The notes under the pieces: generated by a model | The model's input: the letters and a program-made list of their open reading frames with translations, nothing else | What the model was told of the DNA's origin: nothing | The model's database searches: none | Assembly (NCBI RefSeq): GCF_023716865.1 | Contig: NZ_CP092417.1 | Coordinates: 3,078,001-3,142,000, forward strand | Direction of reading: 5' to 3' | Origin: Endozoicomonas sp. SCSIO W0465 | GTDB lineage: Bacteria; Pseudomonadota; Gammaproteobacteria; Pseudomonadales; Endozoicomonadaceae | Length of the DNA: 64,000 nt | In this document: in pieces, positions 55,056 to 63,695 of the stretch | Position numbering within the stretch: the stretch's first letter is position 1 | How the letters are laid out: the number at the start of each line of letters is the position of its first letter | Program-made: the position numbers and the translations under genes

Positions 55056-56162
55056 ATGTCCTGTAATTTTCTGGAGCTGGCGGTACCCGGAGTAAAAGAG
55101 ATGAGCCCTTATCAACCAGGCAAGCCTATAGAGGAACTTGCCAGGGAGCAGGGCTTAAGGGTTGAGGATATTGTCAAACTGGCCAGCAATGAGAACCCTC
55201 TGGGTCCGCCGCCTTCAGCGTTGCAAGCCATGACCGAATCTCTTGTCGAACTGGCCCGCTATCCTGACGGCAGTAGTTATCTGTTAAAGCAGGCCCTTGC
55301 GGAAAAATTGCGGGTTGCACCTGAACAGCTCACGCTGGGTAATGGATCAAATGATGTCCTGGTGCTGCTCGCCGAGTCATTTCTGGATACAAATAGCTCT
55401 GCTGTTTTTTCCCAATATGCGTTTGTTGTTTATCCCCTGGCTGTTAAAGCGGTGGGGGCTGAAGGTATTGTAGTTCCAGCGCTTAACTATGGTCATGATC
55501 TGGATGCCATGGCTGAGGCTATTCAGGAAAATACCCGAATGGTTTTTCTGGCAAATCCTAATAATCCGACAGGTACCTGCTTCAGCGAACAGGGATTGTT
55601 TGGTTTTCTTGGTAAGGTGCCGGAAGATGTCATTGTTGTCCTTGATGAAGCCTATTTTGAGTATGGGCTGGGTGGTGATCTGCCTAATGGTAGTGAATTG
55701 CTTGACCGCTATTCCAATCTGGTGGTTACCCGAACCTTTTCCAAGGCTTACGGGCTGGCAGGGGCGCGAGTCGGTTACTCGATATCTAACCCTGATATAG
55801 CGGATGTGCTGAATCGTTTAAGGCAGCCATTTAACCTGAATCTTCCTGCCCAGGCTGGTGCGATGGCGGCTCTTGGGGATGATGCTTATCTGCAGCAGTC
55901 CATTGCGATTAATCAGCAGGGTATGAAGTACCTTGAGCAGGGGTTGGCTGGTCTTGGGCTGGACTGGATTCCTTCATCGGCTAATTTCGTTACGGTTGAT
56001 TTCAAACGAAATGCCATGCCGATCTATGAAGGTTTGTTGTCAAGAGGCGTTATTGTCCGGCCTGTCGCCAGTTACGGTATGCCTGAACATCTTCGTATCT
56101 CAATTGGCCTGCCGGAAGAGAATCGTCGCTGTCTGGACGCGCTGGGCCAGATTCTGGCATAA
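55056..56162 (+). CDS. hisC: Histidinol-phosphate aminotransferase
   Basis: 368-aa class II PLP aminotransferase. In this cluster (pheA-hisC-tyrA) such enzymes may also act on aromatic substrates, so the physiological role can be broader than histidine synthesis. It has SPYQPGKPIEEL, KLASNENPLGP, FLANPNNPTGT and the PLP-lysine block TFSKAYGLAGARVGY. ATG 55056 was chosen because CGGAG lies 7 nt upstream; the TTG at 55041 would overlap that site. tyrA-aroA follows after 27 bp. Confidence 0.93.
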   Translation: MSCNFLELAVPGVKEMSPYQPGKPIEELAREQGLRVEDIVKLASNENPLGPPPSALQAMTESLVELARYPDGSSYLLKQALAEKLRVAPEQLTLGNGSNDVLVLLAESFLDTNSSAVFSQYAFVVYPLAVKAVGAEGIVVPALNYGHDLDAMAEAIQENTRMVFLANPNNPTGTCFSEQGLFGFLGKVPEDVIVVLDEAYFEYGLGGDLPNGSELLDRYSNLVVTRTFSKAYGLAGARVGYSISNPDIADVLNRLRQPFNLNLPAQAGAMAALGDDAYLQQSIAINQQGMKYLEQGLAGLGLDWIPSSANFVTVDFKRNAMPIYEGLLSRGVIVRPVASYGMPEHLRISIGLPEENRRCLDALGQILA

Positions 56163-56189
56163 GCTGCTTCCGTCGTAAGGAGTGCGTTG

Positions 56190-58607
56190 GTGAAAACAGT
56201 TGATACACTGCTGGTGGTTGGGCTGGGACTGATCGGGGGATCTTTTGCGGCGGCGGTAAAATTGGCCGGGGCATGCCGGCAAGTGTATGGTTACGATCTG
56301 AACCGAACCTCGCTGGAAGAGGCGCAGGCGCTCGGGATCATCGATTATGGCTGCGAAAGCCTTGCCGAGGGCGTCATGGCTGCTGACCTGATTATGCTGG
56401 CTATTCCCATGCTGGCAATGAAGCCTGTTCTTGAGCAGCTTTCTCTGTCGTTTGCCGGTTTGCCTGCTGAATTGCCTGTTCAGAAAGTAGTTACGGATGC
56501 CGGATCCAGTAAAAAAGCACTGCTTGATGCTGCACTTGAGGTATTTGGAGGGGTTCCCACCTGGCTGGTACCCGGTCATCCAATAGCAGGGTCGGAAAAA
56601 AGTGGTGTCGGTGCCGCAAAAGCTACCTTGTTTCAGGCCCACGATGTGATCCTGACCCCGTTGGAAAATACCAACGCCCTGGCACTGGAAAAAGTCAAGC
56701 TGCTCTGGGAGGCCTGCGGGGCAGTGGTCACCCGTATGGACCCCTGTCATCATGATGAGGTTCTGGCAAAGACCAGCCATCTTCCCCATTTCCTGGCATT
56801 CTCACTGGTGGATACATTGGCCGGGAATCCGGATAATCAGGATATTTTCCGGTTTGCTGCGGGCGGCTTTCGGGATTTTACCCGGATCGCTGGCAGCGAC
56901 CCTATTATGTGGCATGATGTTGCGCTGGGAAATGATCAGGCAGTGTTGCAAGCACTGGATCAGTTTACCGAAGGTCTTCAGGTGCTCCGACAGGCGATTG
57001 TCCAGAAGGACAGCCAGTCGCTTCTGGGGGTATTCAGTCGTGCGCAATCCGCACGTCAGCACTTCTCTTCTCTTCTGGAGAGCAGGAAGCAGCGCGTGAA
57101 GTCGTTGCCTGAATCTGTCATGGTTTGCAATGGTTTTTCGGGTTCTGTACTGGTTGAGGACGAAGATACAAAACAAGACGCTATGGGCAGTATGAAAGAG
57201 AGTACACAGACGTTTATTGCTCGCCCCGGAGGATCTATCTCCGGTGACTTGCGTGTTCCCGGGGATAAGTCGATTTCTCATCGATCCATCATGTTGGGTG
57301 CGCTGGCAGAAGGGGAAACGGTTATAGAGGGGTTTCTTGAAGGCGAAGATGCTCTGGCAACGTTGAAGGCTTTCCGTGATATGGGGGTTCAAATTGATGG
57401 GCCTTATCAGGGGAAGGTAACCATACAGGGAGTCGGCATGTATGGTCTCAAGCGTCCGGAGGGACCAATGTATCTGGGCAATGCCGGTACGGCGATGCGT
57501 CTGATGGCAGGATTGATGGCCGCCCAGTCCTTTGATGTCACACTGACAGGTGATCATTCCCTATCAGGTCGGCCGATGAATCGAGTGGTGGATCCTCTTC
57601 GTCAGATGGGGGCAATCATTGAGACGGCAGAGGGCGGTCGTCCCCCGCTCAAGATCAGTGGCGGTGCCCGGCTGAAAGGTATTGAATATCATCTGCCCAT
57701 GGCTTCTGCCCAGGTGCAATCCTGCCTGTTACTGGCTGGCATGTTCGCCGAAGGTGAAACGGTGACGGTTACGCCGGGTATTGTCCGTGACCATACCAAC
57801 CGTATGTTGGAAGGATTTGGATACCCGCTTTCCTGTGCAGAAATTATCAGTGGTGAAAATGGTAGCGATATCGCCACAGATATCGCCACAGATATCACGA
57901 CGATAGTTGCACTCAAAGGTGGTGGCAAACTGACGGCGACCCGAATTGATGTTCCGTCCGATGTGTCTTCAGCCGCGTTCTTCATGGTGGCGGCGTCAAT
58001 AGCAGAGGCGTCAGAGCTCCGGCTTTCCCACGTGGGAATGAACCCGACACGTTCCGGTGTGATTGAGATTCTGCAGCTGATGGGGGCGGATATTACGCTT
58101 GAAAATGAGTCTGTTGTCGGGGGAGAGCCAGTGGCTGATCTGGTGGTGCGCTCTGCTCAGTTGAAAGGTATTGATATTCCCGAGCGCCTGGTTCCCATTG
58201 CTATTGATGAATTTCCGGTGCTTTTTATTGCAGCCGCCTGTGCAGAAGGCAGAACGTTGCTGACCGGTGCCCGTGAGCTTCGGGTAAAAGAGAGTGATCG
58301 AATTCAGGCAATGGCTGATGGTCTCATTGCCCTGGGCATTGATGCTCAGCCACTGCCTGATGGTATGATGATTAACGGTTCCGGTGATTCCCTTTCCGAA
58401 CAGCGGGTGAAACCTGTATTCAACGGCGGCACTATTGACAGTCATGGCGATCATCGTATTGCCATGTCATTCGCCGTGGCAGCTCTGCGGGCAAAGGATG
58501 ATATTCGCATTCTGGATTGTGCAAATGTGGCGACATCATTCCCGGATTTTGCAGGTCTGGCAAATCGAGCCGGTATGCGTATTGTGGTTAAAGGTAAATG
58601 TCAGTGA
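56190..58607 (+). CDS. Fused prephenate dehydrogenase / 3-phosphoshikimate 1-carboxyvinyltransferase (TyrA-AroA)
   Basis: 805-aa fusion. The N-terminal TyrA domain (about 1-300) oxidises prephenate toward tyrosine: Rossmann motif VVGLGLIGGS, HPIAGSEKSG, and LPHFLAFSLV. A linker (about 300-340) leads to the AroA (EPSP synthase) domain: RVPGDKSISHRS, GNAGTAMRLM, and RVKESDRIQAM. This fusion is characteristic of Pseudomonas and relatives. GTG 56190 is 7 nt after TAAGGAG; the TTG at 56187 is too close. The AroA domain carries a repeat-derived DIATDIATDITT insertion. It overlaps cmk by 10 bp. Confidence 0.95.
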   Translation: MKTVDTLLVVGLGLIGGSFAAAVKLAGACRQVYGYDLNRTSLEEAQALGIIDYGCESLAEGVMAADLIMLAIPMLAMKPVLEQLSLSFAGLPAELPVQKVVTDAGSSKKALLDAALEVFGGVPTWLVPGHPIAGSEKSGVGAAKATLFQAHDVILTPLENTNALALEKVKLLWEACGAVVTRMDPCHHDEVLAKTSHLPHFLAFSLVDTLAGNPDNQDIFRFAAGGFRDFTRIAGSDPIMWHDVALGNDQAVLQALDQFTEGLQVLRQAIVQKDSQSLLGVFSRAQSARQHFSSLLESRKQRVKSLPESVMVCNGFSGSVLVEDEDTKQDAMGSMKESTQTFIARPGGSISGDLRVPGDKSISHRSIMLGALAEGETVIEGFLEGEDALATLKAFRDMGVQIDGPYQGKVTIQGVGMYGLKRPEGPMYLGNAGTAMRLMAGLMAAQSFDVTLTGDHSLSGRPMNRVVDPLRQMGAIIETAEGGRPPLKISGGARLKGIEYHLPMASAQVQSCLLLAGMFAEGETVTVTPGIVRDHTNRMLEGFGYPLSCAEIISGENGSDIATDIATDITTIVALKGGGKLTATRIDVPSDVSSAAFFMVAASIAEASELRLSHVGMNPTRSGVIEILQLMGADITLENESVVGGEPVADLVVRSAQLKGIDIPERLVPIAIDEFPVLFIAAACAEGRTLLTGARELRVKESDRIQAMADGLIALGIDAQPLPDGMMINGSGDSLSEQRVKPVFNGGTIDSHGDHRIAMSFAVAALRAKDDIRILDCANVATSFPDFAGLANRAGMRIVVKGKCQ
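57867..57896 (+). repeat. 12-bp tandem repeat inside the aroA domain
   Basis: GATATCGCCACA twice, then GATATC starting a third diverged unit. In frame; expands a surface loop to DIATDIATDITT. Confidence 0.75.
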
Positions 58608-59299
58608 ATGAGTCTCAGACACCAGTGACAGTGGTCACCATTGATGGTCCCAGTGGGTCTGGCAAAGGAACGATTGCTGCGCTTCTGGCCGGGGAGCTTG
58701 GCTGGAAGCTTCTGGATAGTGGTGCGTTGTATCGGTTAACCGCCCTGGCGGCAATGAATCATGGGGTCGATTTTGCCGATGAGTCATCCCTGGAGGTTTT
58801 GGCGGGCCATCTTGATGTTCAGTTCTTACCATCAGAAACCGGCGCAGGTCTGACCATTATTCTCGAAGGAGAGCGGGTGGGTGCAAGCCTGCGAACGGAA
58901 GAGGTGGGTGCCATGGCATCAAGGGTTGCAGCGCTGCCGGGTGTTCGGGCTGCTTTGTTACAAAGGCAGCGTGACTTTGCCGAACTGCCGGGGCTGGTGG
59001 CCGATGGTCGTGACATGGGGACGGTTGTGTTTCCTGATGCTGCGCTGAAAGTCTTCCTGACAGCCAGTGCTGAAGAGCGGGCAAAAAGACGTTATGACCA
59101 GTTGCATCAAAAAGGGATTGATGCTAGTTTTGATCGCCTTTTGGCAGATATTCAGGCCAGAGATGAGCGAGATAGCCAGAGGGCTGTAGCACCGCTCAAA
59201 CCTGCCGATGATGCCATCATTCTTGACAGTACCCGAATGAGTATCCAAGAGGTATTCAACAAGGTGCTGGAACAGATGCGCCTGAAAGGTCTTTTTTAG
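58598..59299 (+). CDS. cmk: Cytidylate kinase
   Basis: 233-aa (d)CMP kinase. P-loop GPSGSGKGT, substrate blocks LLDSGALYRLTALAA and VADGRDMGTVVFPDA, and the lid RRYDQLHQKG are all present. The ATG overlaps the end of tyrA-aroA. Followed by rpsA after 253 bp, the conserved cmk-rpsA order. Confidence 0.96.
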   Translation: MSVNESQTPVTVVTIDGPSGSGKGTIAALLAGELGWKLLDSGALYRLTALAAMNHGVDFADESSLEVLAGHLDVQFLPSETGAGLTIILEGERVGASLRTEEVGAMASRVAALPGVRAALLQRQRDFAELPGLVADGRDMGTVVFPDAALKVFLTASAEERAKRRYDQLHQKGIDASFDRLLADIQARDERDSQRAVAPLKPADDAIILDSTRMSIQEVFNKVLEQMRLKGLF

Positions 59300-59462
59300 G
59301 AATGTTCAGGTGCGTGGAAGTGGGCTTTCCACTTCAATAGGTCAGAGTACGTTTGTAGGCGGTACTCAACATTTTTTTTGGAGGTTCGTTTCTGGCGTAA
59401 AGCCAGCATTGCAGAATCGGACCTGATTAAAGTAACCCACTCCGGCTGGCGGTGTGGATGAC

Positions 59463-59502
59463 AACCAGTGTACGTTATCCGGTTATCATTGGCTGGTTTT
59501 TT
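59463..59502 (+). promoter_or_regulatory. Terminator-like hairpin in the rpsA leader
   Basis: AACCAG (59463-59468) pairs with CTGGTT (59493-59498), running into a T6 stretch about 50 nt before the rpsA start. The stem is short, with an alternative pairing (CCAGTG / CATTGG). It could be an attenuator or part of the known translational autoregulation of S1 mRNA. The rest of the 59300-59552 leader has further small inverted repeats (GTGGAA / TTCCAC, CTGGC / GCCAG). Confidence 0.3.
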
Positions 59503-59552
59503 GCTGATAAGGCAGAGACTTTGCAGATGCGTACACTGTCACAGGAAAAATC

Positions 59553-61232
59553 ATGAGCGAAAGCTTTGCAGAACTGTTTGAAGAGAGCCTGAAAGAAATC
59601 GAAATGAAGCCAGGCGCCATTGTCAGTGGTGTGGTGGTTGATATCGACAGCGACTGGGTAACTGTTCACGCTGGTCTGAAGTCTGAAGGTGTTATTCCCA
59701 AGGCTCAGTTCCAGGATGAGAACGGTGAACTGACCATCGCTATTGGTGATGAAGTCCAGGTAGCCCTGGACGCGGTAGAAGACGGTTTCGGTGAGACCCG
59801 TCTGTCCCGTGAAAAAGCCAAGCGTATGGAAGCCTGGAAGGAACTGGAAAAAGCCTTCGAAGCTGAAGACGTTGTTAAGGGTGTTATCAGTGGTAAAGTC
59901 AAGGGTGGCTTCACTGTTGACGTGGCAACTATCCGTGCGTTCCTGCCAGGCTCTCTGGTAGACGTTCGTCCGGTTCGCGACACAGCGCACCTGGAAGGCA
60001 AAGAGCTTGAGTTCAAGGTTATCAAGCTGGACCAGAAGCGTAACAACGTGGTGGTTTCCCGTCGCAGTGTTCTGGAAGCTGAAAACAGTGCTGAGCGTGA
60101 GCAGCTGCTGGGCTCTCTGCAGGAAGGTCTGGAAGTTAAGGGTATCGTTAAGAACCTGACTGACTACGGTGCCTTCGTTGATCTGGGCGGCGTCGACGGC
60201 CTGCTGCACATCACTGACATGGCCTGGAAGCGTATCAAGCATCCTAGCGAAATCGTTAACGTTGGTGACGAAATCAACGTTAAGGTTCTGAAGTTTGACC
60301 GTGACCGTAACCGTGTATCCCTGGGTCTCAAGCAGCTGGGTGAAGATCCATGGGTTGCTATCACCAAGCGCTTCCCTGAAGGTGCCCGTGCTTCTGGCCG
60401 CGTAACCAACCTGACTGACTACGGCTGCTTCGTTGAGCTGGAAGAAGGTGTTGAAGGTCTGGTACACGTTTCTGAAATGGATTGGACCAACAAGAATATT
60501 CACCCATCCAAGGTTGTTAACCTGGGTGACGAAGTTGAAGTTCAGGTTCTGGACATTGACGAAGAGCGTCGTCGTATTTCTCTGGGTATCAAGCAGTGCA
60601 AGACCAACCCATGGGAAGACTTCTCCGGCTCCTTCAACAAGGGCGACAAGCTGGCTGGTAAGATCAAGTCTATCACTGACTTCGGTATCTTTATCGGTCT
60701 GGACGGTGGTATCGATGGTCTGGTTCACCTGTCTGATATCTCTTGGAACGAAACCGGTGAAGAAGCTGTTCGTCAGTACCGTAAGGGCGACGAAGTAGAA
60801 GCGGTTATCCTGGCGATTGACGCTGAGCGTGAGCGTATCTCCCTGGGTATCAAGCAACTGTCCGAAGACCCATTCAATGCCTACGCTGGCCTGAATGAAA
60901 AAGGTTCTGTTGTTAAGGGTATTGTTAAGGAAGTCACTGCCAAAGCGGCTGTTGTCGAGCTGGCGGAAGATGTTCTGGCTACCCTGAAAGCTTCTGAAAT
61001 CAGTGTTGACCGCGTTGAAGACGCAACTAACGTTCTGAAAGAAGGTGAAGAAGTCGAAGCTCGTATCATCAGCATCGACCGCAAGAACCGCAATATCAGC
61101 CTGTCGATCAAAGCGAAAGACCAGGCCGATGAAAAAGCAGCAATGAAAGAGCTGCGTACCAAGCAGGACGAAGAAGCTGCTGGTCCGACCACCATTGGTG
61201 ATCTGATCAAGGCTCAGATGGAAGGCAAGTAA
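59553..61232 (+). CDS. rpsA: 30S ribosomal protein S1
   Basis: 559-aa ribosomal protein that binds mRNA and helps start translation. Six S1 (OB-fold) repeats are visible, each with a variant of DYGAFVDL or DFGIFIGL and SLGLKQL: two N-terminal ribosome-binding repeats and four RNA-binding ones. The ribosome-binding site ACAGGAAAAA lies just upstream. Codon choice is strongly biased toward a few codons (CTG, GGT, GTT, GAA), as expected for high expression, and this creates a long antisense ORF with no biological support. Confidence 0.98.
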   Translation: MSESFAELFEESLKEIEMKPGAIVSGVVVDIDSDWVTVHAGLKSEGVIPKAQFQDENGELTIAIGDEVQVALDAVEDGFGETRLSREKAKRMEAWKELEKAFEAEDVVKGVISGKVKGGFTVDVATIRAFLPGSLVDVRPVRDTAHLEGKELEFKVIKLDQKRNNVVVSRRSVLEAENSAEREQLLGSLQEGLEVKGIVKNLTDYGAFVDLGGVDGLLHITDMAWKRIKHPSEIVNVGDEINVKVLKFDRDRNRVSLGLKQLGEDPWVAITKRFPEGARASGRVTNLTDYGCFVELEEGVEGLVHVSEMDWTNKNIHPSKVVNLGDEVEVQVLDIDEERRRISLGIKQCKTNPWEDFSGSFNKGDKLAGKIKSITDFGIFIGLDGGIDGLVHLSDISWNETGEEAVRQYRKGDEVEAVILAIDAERERISLGIKQLSEDPFNAYAGLNEKGSVVKGIVKEVTAKAAVVELAEDVLATLKASEISVDRVEDATNVLKEGEEVEARIISIDRKNRNISLSIKAKDQADEKAAMKELRTKQDEEAAGPTTIGDLIKAQMEGK

Positions 61233-61597
61233 TCCATCTTCTTGCTGATAGCACTCAAGACGCTTTTTGTTCTTGTTGTCCTTAAAAGCTGTCCTTGAGA
61301 GTAGAAAAAAAACCGCGAGTGCTCCTGTCTCGCGGTTTTTTTTTGATCGACAGGCTGTATGAGTCAGTCCTTGTGTTTCAGTGTTTGCATGTGGTGTTAC
61401 TTACCAGGGATACCGGGTAACAGGCATTTTTATGAAATATGTGGGCTAATCAAAGGGTTGCTTGATTTCTTAGTGTGGGTTAGCTAGTGTAGAAGCTGTC
61501 TGATTATTGAAGGCGCTTTTGAACAATAAGCGGTGTCTATCAAGGTCTGCAGGACCTTTTAGACATTCCGGGAATGGCAGGGAAAGGAAAAACGACG
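61233..61597 (+). other. 365-bp spacer between rpsA and ihfB
   Basis: Contains the rpsA terminator near its start. The remainder has no ORF of note. A weak sigma-70-like pair (TTGATT at 61462, TAGTGT at 61485, 17-nt spacing) could serve ihfB. Confidence 0.4.
61305..61344 (+). terminator. Rho-independent terminator after rpsA
   Basis: Stem CCGCGAG / CTCGCGG extended by A-T pairs (A8 upstream, T9 downstream), 9-nt loop. Classic strong terminator, possibly acting in both directions. Confidence 0.92.
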
Positions 61598-61897
61598 ATG
61601 ACCCGGTCTGAATTGATTGAGCGGATTGCCCAGTTGCAACCTCAGCTCTCTATCAAGGATATTGAGTTGGCGGTAAAGGCTATCATTGAACAAATGTCCA
61701 ATTCGCTGGCCAATGGCGAGCGAGTTGAGATCAGGGGGTTTGGTAGCTTCTCCCTTCATTATCGTGCCCCCAGAGTAGGGCGTAACCCTAAAACCGGTGA
61801 TGCAGTAAGTCTTGATGGTAAATATGTTCCCCATTTCAAGCCGGGCAAAGAGCTACGGGAAAGGGTGAATCGCGGCTTACAGGCTGAAGCGGATTGA
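61598..61897 (+). CDS. ihfB: Integration host factor subunit beta
   Basis: 99-aa HU/IHF-family DNA-bending protein, partner of IhfA. It begins MTRSELIERIAQLQPQLS and carries RGFGSFSLHYRAPRVGRNPKTG in the DNA-binding arm. ATG 61598 has GGAAAGGA upstream and gives the standard N-terminus; the in-frame ATG at 61574 would add eight residues overlapping that site. lapA follows after 15 bp. Confidence 0.96.
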   Translation: MTRSELIERIAQLQPQLSIKDIELAVKAIIEQMSNSLANGERVEIRGFGSFSLHYRAPRVGRNPKTGDAVSLDGKYVPHFKPGKELRERVNRGLQAEAD

Positions 61898-61912
61898 TCG
61901 TGAAATAAGTTT

Positions 61913-62272
61913 ATGGCTGACTATGAGTTGCCTCTTGTCAAGAGTGGTTTTGCGACAATAGTCGTATGGATCAAGCGTCTTTTGGTTTTGGCATTGTTTG
62001 TTGTTCTGCTGGTGCTTTTTGTCAACTTTACTCTGTCCAATACCGAGCAGATCAGTCTTGAAATGGGTGGATTAACAATTCCGGCAGTAAGCAGTTCCAC
62101 GCTGGTGATGGTACCCTTTGTGCTGGGTGGTTTTGCCGGCTTGCTGGTATCTTTGATGCTTGTTATTCGTTTGCGACTGGCTAATGCCAGTCTGAGAAGA
62201 AAGCTTGCCCGGCGTGATGCCGAACTTAAGAAGTTGAGATCCAGTGCCCTGAAAGGGTTAACGGATGCCTGA
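61913..62272 (+). CDS. lapA: Lipopolysaccharide assembly protein A (LapA)
   Basis: 119-aa inner-membrane protein with two helices (about 20-44 and 64-87) and a C-terminal cytoplasmic coiled coil (LRRKLARRDAELKKLRSS), the DUF1049/LapA pattern. With LapB it takes part in LPS assembly and LpxC control. It overlaps lapB by 8 bp. Confidence 0.92.
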   Translation: MADYELPLVKSGFATIVVWIKRLLVLALFVVLLVLFVNFTLSNTEQISLEMGGLTIPAVSSSTLVMVPFVLGGFAGLLVSLMLVIRLRLANASLRRKLARRDAELKKLRSSALKGLTDA

Positions 62273-63437
62273 TATTGCGTTATTGGGCCTTATTCTAGTG
62301 GCTATCGTCATTGGTTACTTTCTGGGGGGGCGTGAACAGAAGAGAAGACTCATGGGTAGCTCTGGACAGCTTTCTAAAGATTATTTTGTTGGCCTGAACT
62401 ATCTGATTAACGAACAGACCGATGAGGCTATTGATGTTTTTATCAAAGCCCTGGATATCAATAACGACACAGTGGATACCTATCTGGCGTTGGGAAGTTT
62501 GTTCAGTAAGCGTGGAGAGGTTGAGAAATCAATCCGCGTTCATCAGGACCTGCTCGCTCGCCCAAGCTTGACATCAACCCAATCCTTTCAAGTTCAACTG
62601 GCGCTGGCTTTTAATTACTCTTCTGCCGGATTGCTGGATCGTGCAGAGTGCATTCTGATTGACTTGAGTCGTCAGAATCATGAGCTTAAAGATCAGGCTT
62701 TACAACAATTGCTTAAGGTTTATGAGCAGGAGCGGGAGTGGGCAAAGGCTGCAGATGTTGCAGAAAGGCTGAGACGAACCCAGGGTGAGTATTTCGCTGA
62801 AATTCTGGCTCATTATTATTGCGAGCAGTGTCAAATAGCGCTTGATCAGAATGATCGCGTGGCAGCTCGTCGTTTCATTCGTCTGGCGTTTTCCCGGGAT
62901 AAAAACAGTGTCAGGGCCAGTCTTTTGCTTGGTCAAATGGAGTTTGATGAAGGAGCATACAAGGAAGCAATTAAAGTGTTGCAGAGAATATTGGTTCAGG
63001 ATATCAGCTTCATGCCGCTTTCTCTTCCATTGTTGGAAAAATCCTTTGAGCATGTAGGAAGTATGCGAGGGTTTGGGGCTTATCTTGGTCGCTGCCTGAA
63101 TGAACGACCCGGTACTGCCATCATTATCGCAATGACTCGTCTTTTGCTCAGGGAGTCCGGGGAGTCCCAGGCTGTTAATTTTTTAACAGCCCAACTTGAA
63201 CGTCGTCCTACGCTGAGAGGGCTGAATGAACTGATTGATCTTCGCCGTCAGTTTCAGGGGGACTTGCCGGACAATGTGTTGGCATTGATTCAGCGTCTTA
63301 TGGATAGGATGCTTGAACTTAAGCCTGTCTTTTCCTGTGGTCGTTGCGGGTTTTCCGGTAAAAAAATGCACTGGCAATGTCCCCGCTGTCATTGTTGGGG
63401 GACTGTAACCCCTATTCAAGGGTTTGAGGGGGAGTAG
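62265..63437 (+). CDS. lapB: Lipopolysaccharide assembly protein B (LapB/YciM)
   Basis: 390-aa membrane-anchored TPR protein that directs LpxC to FtsH and so balances LPS and phospholipid synthesis. It has an N-terminal membrane helix (about 4-20), TPR repeats (about 35-340, for example DYFVGLNYLINEQTDEAID) and a C-terminal rubredoxin-type metal site CGRCGF and CPRCHCWG (four Cys as two CxxC pairs). Conserved with lapA downstream of ihfB. Confidence 0.95.
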   Translation: MPDIALLGLILVAIVIGYFLGGREQKRRLMGSSGQLSKDYFVGLNYLINEQTDEAIDVFIKALDINNDTVDTYLALGSLFSKRGEVEKSIRVHQDLLARPSLTSTQSFQVQLALAFNYSSAGLLDRAECILIDLSRQNHELKDQALQQLLKVYEQEREWAKAADVAERLRRTQGEYFAEILAHYYCEQCQIALDQNDRVAARRFIRLAFSRDKNSVRASLLLGQMEFDEGAYKEAIKVLQRILVQDISFMPLSLPLLEKSFEHVGSMRGFGAYLGRCLNERPGTAIIIAMTRLLLRESGESQAVNFLTAQLERRPTLRGLNELIDLRRQFQGDLPDNVLALIQRLMDRMLELKPVFSCGRCGFSGKKMHWQCPRCHCWGTVTPIQGFEGE

Positions 63438-63534
63438 TCTGGAGAGTGCTAAGTTTTTTACATTGTGAACTGCTTAATGGTGTAAGCAGTAAATGTAGAG
63501 GATGTGAAGAAGAGGCGTGAATTAATAGACTGAT

Positions 63535-63610
63535 TGGCTCCCCGAGCTGGACTCGAACCAGCGACCCAATGATTAACAGTCATTTGCTCTACCAACTGAG
63601 CTATCGGGGA
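63535..63610 (-). tRNA. tRNA-Asn (GTT)
   Basis: 76-nt cloverleaf on the minus strand. Acceptor TCCCCGA pairs with TCGGGGA, D-arm AGCTCAGTTGGTAGAGC, anticodon loop CTGTTAATC with anticodon GTT, T-arm GGTTCGAGTCC, discriminator G and encoded CCA. Confidence 0.97.
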
Positions 63611-63659
63611 TCAAGAATTTAATAAATGATACCTTTCCTAATGTACCTGTCAAGTTATT

Positions 63660-63680
63660 GAGTACCAGACACTGGTACTC
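63660..63680 (-). terminator. Hairpin downstream of the aminotransferase gene
   Basis: Perfect 9-bp stem GAGTACCAG / CTGGTACTC with a 3-nt loop, 15 bp after the minus-strand stop. The following T-run is weak (AATAACTTG), so termination is likely but not certain. Confidence 0.55.
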
Positions 63681-63695
63681 AGTATTGATAACCGA

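Noticed and set aside
56802..57557. 251-codon ORF antisense to the tyrA-aroA fusion
   Set aside because: Shadow frame with low-complexity, uncharacteristic composition.
59475..60857. 460-codon ORF antisense to rpsA
   Set aside because: Mirror of the strong codon bias of rpsA; no family resemblance, and it covers a certain gene.
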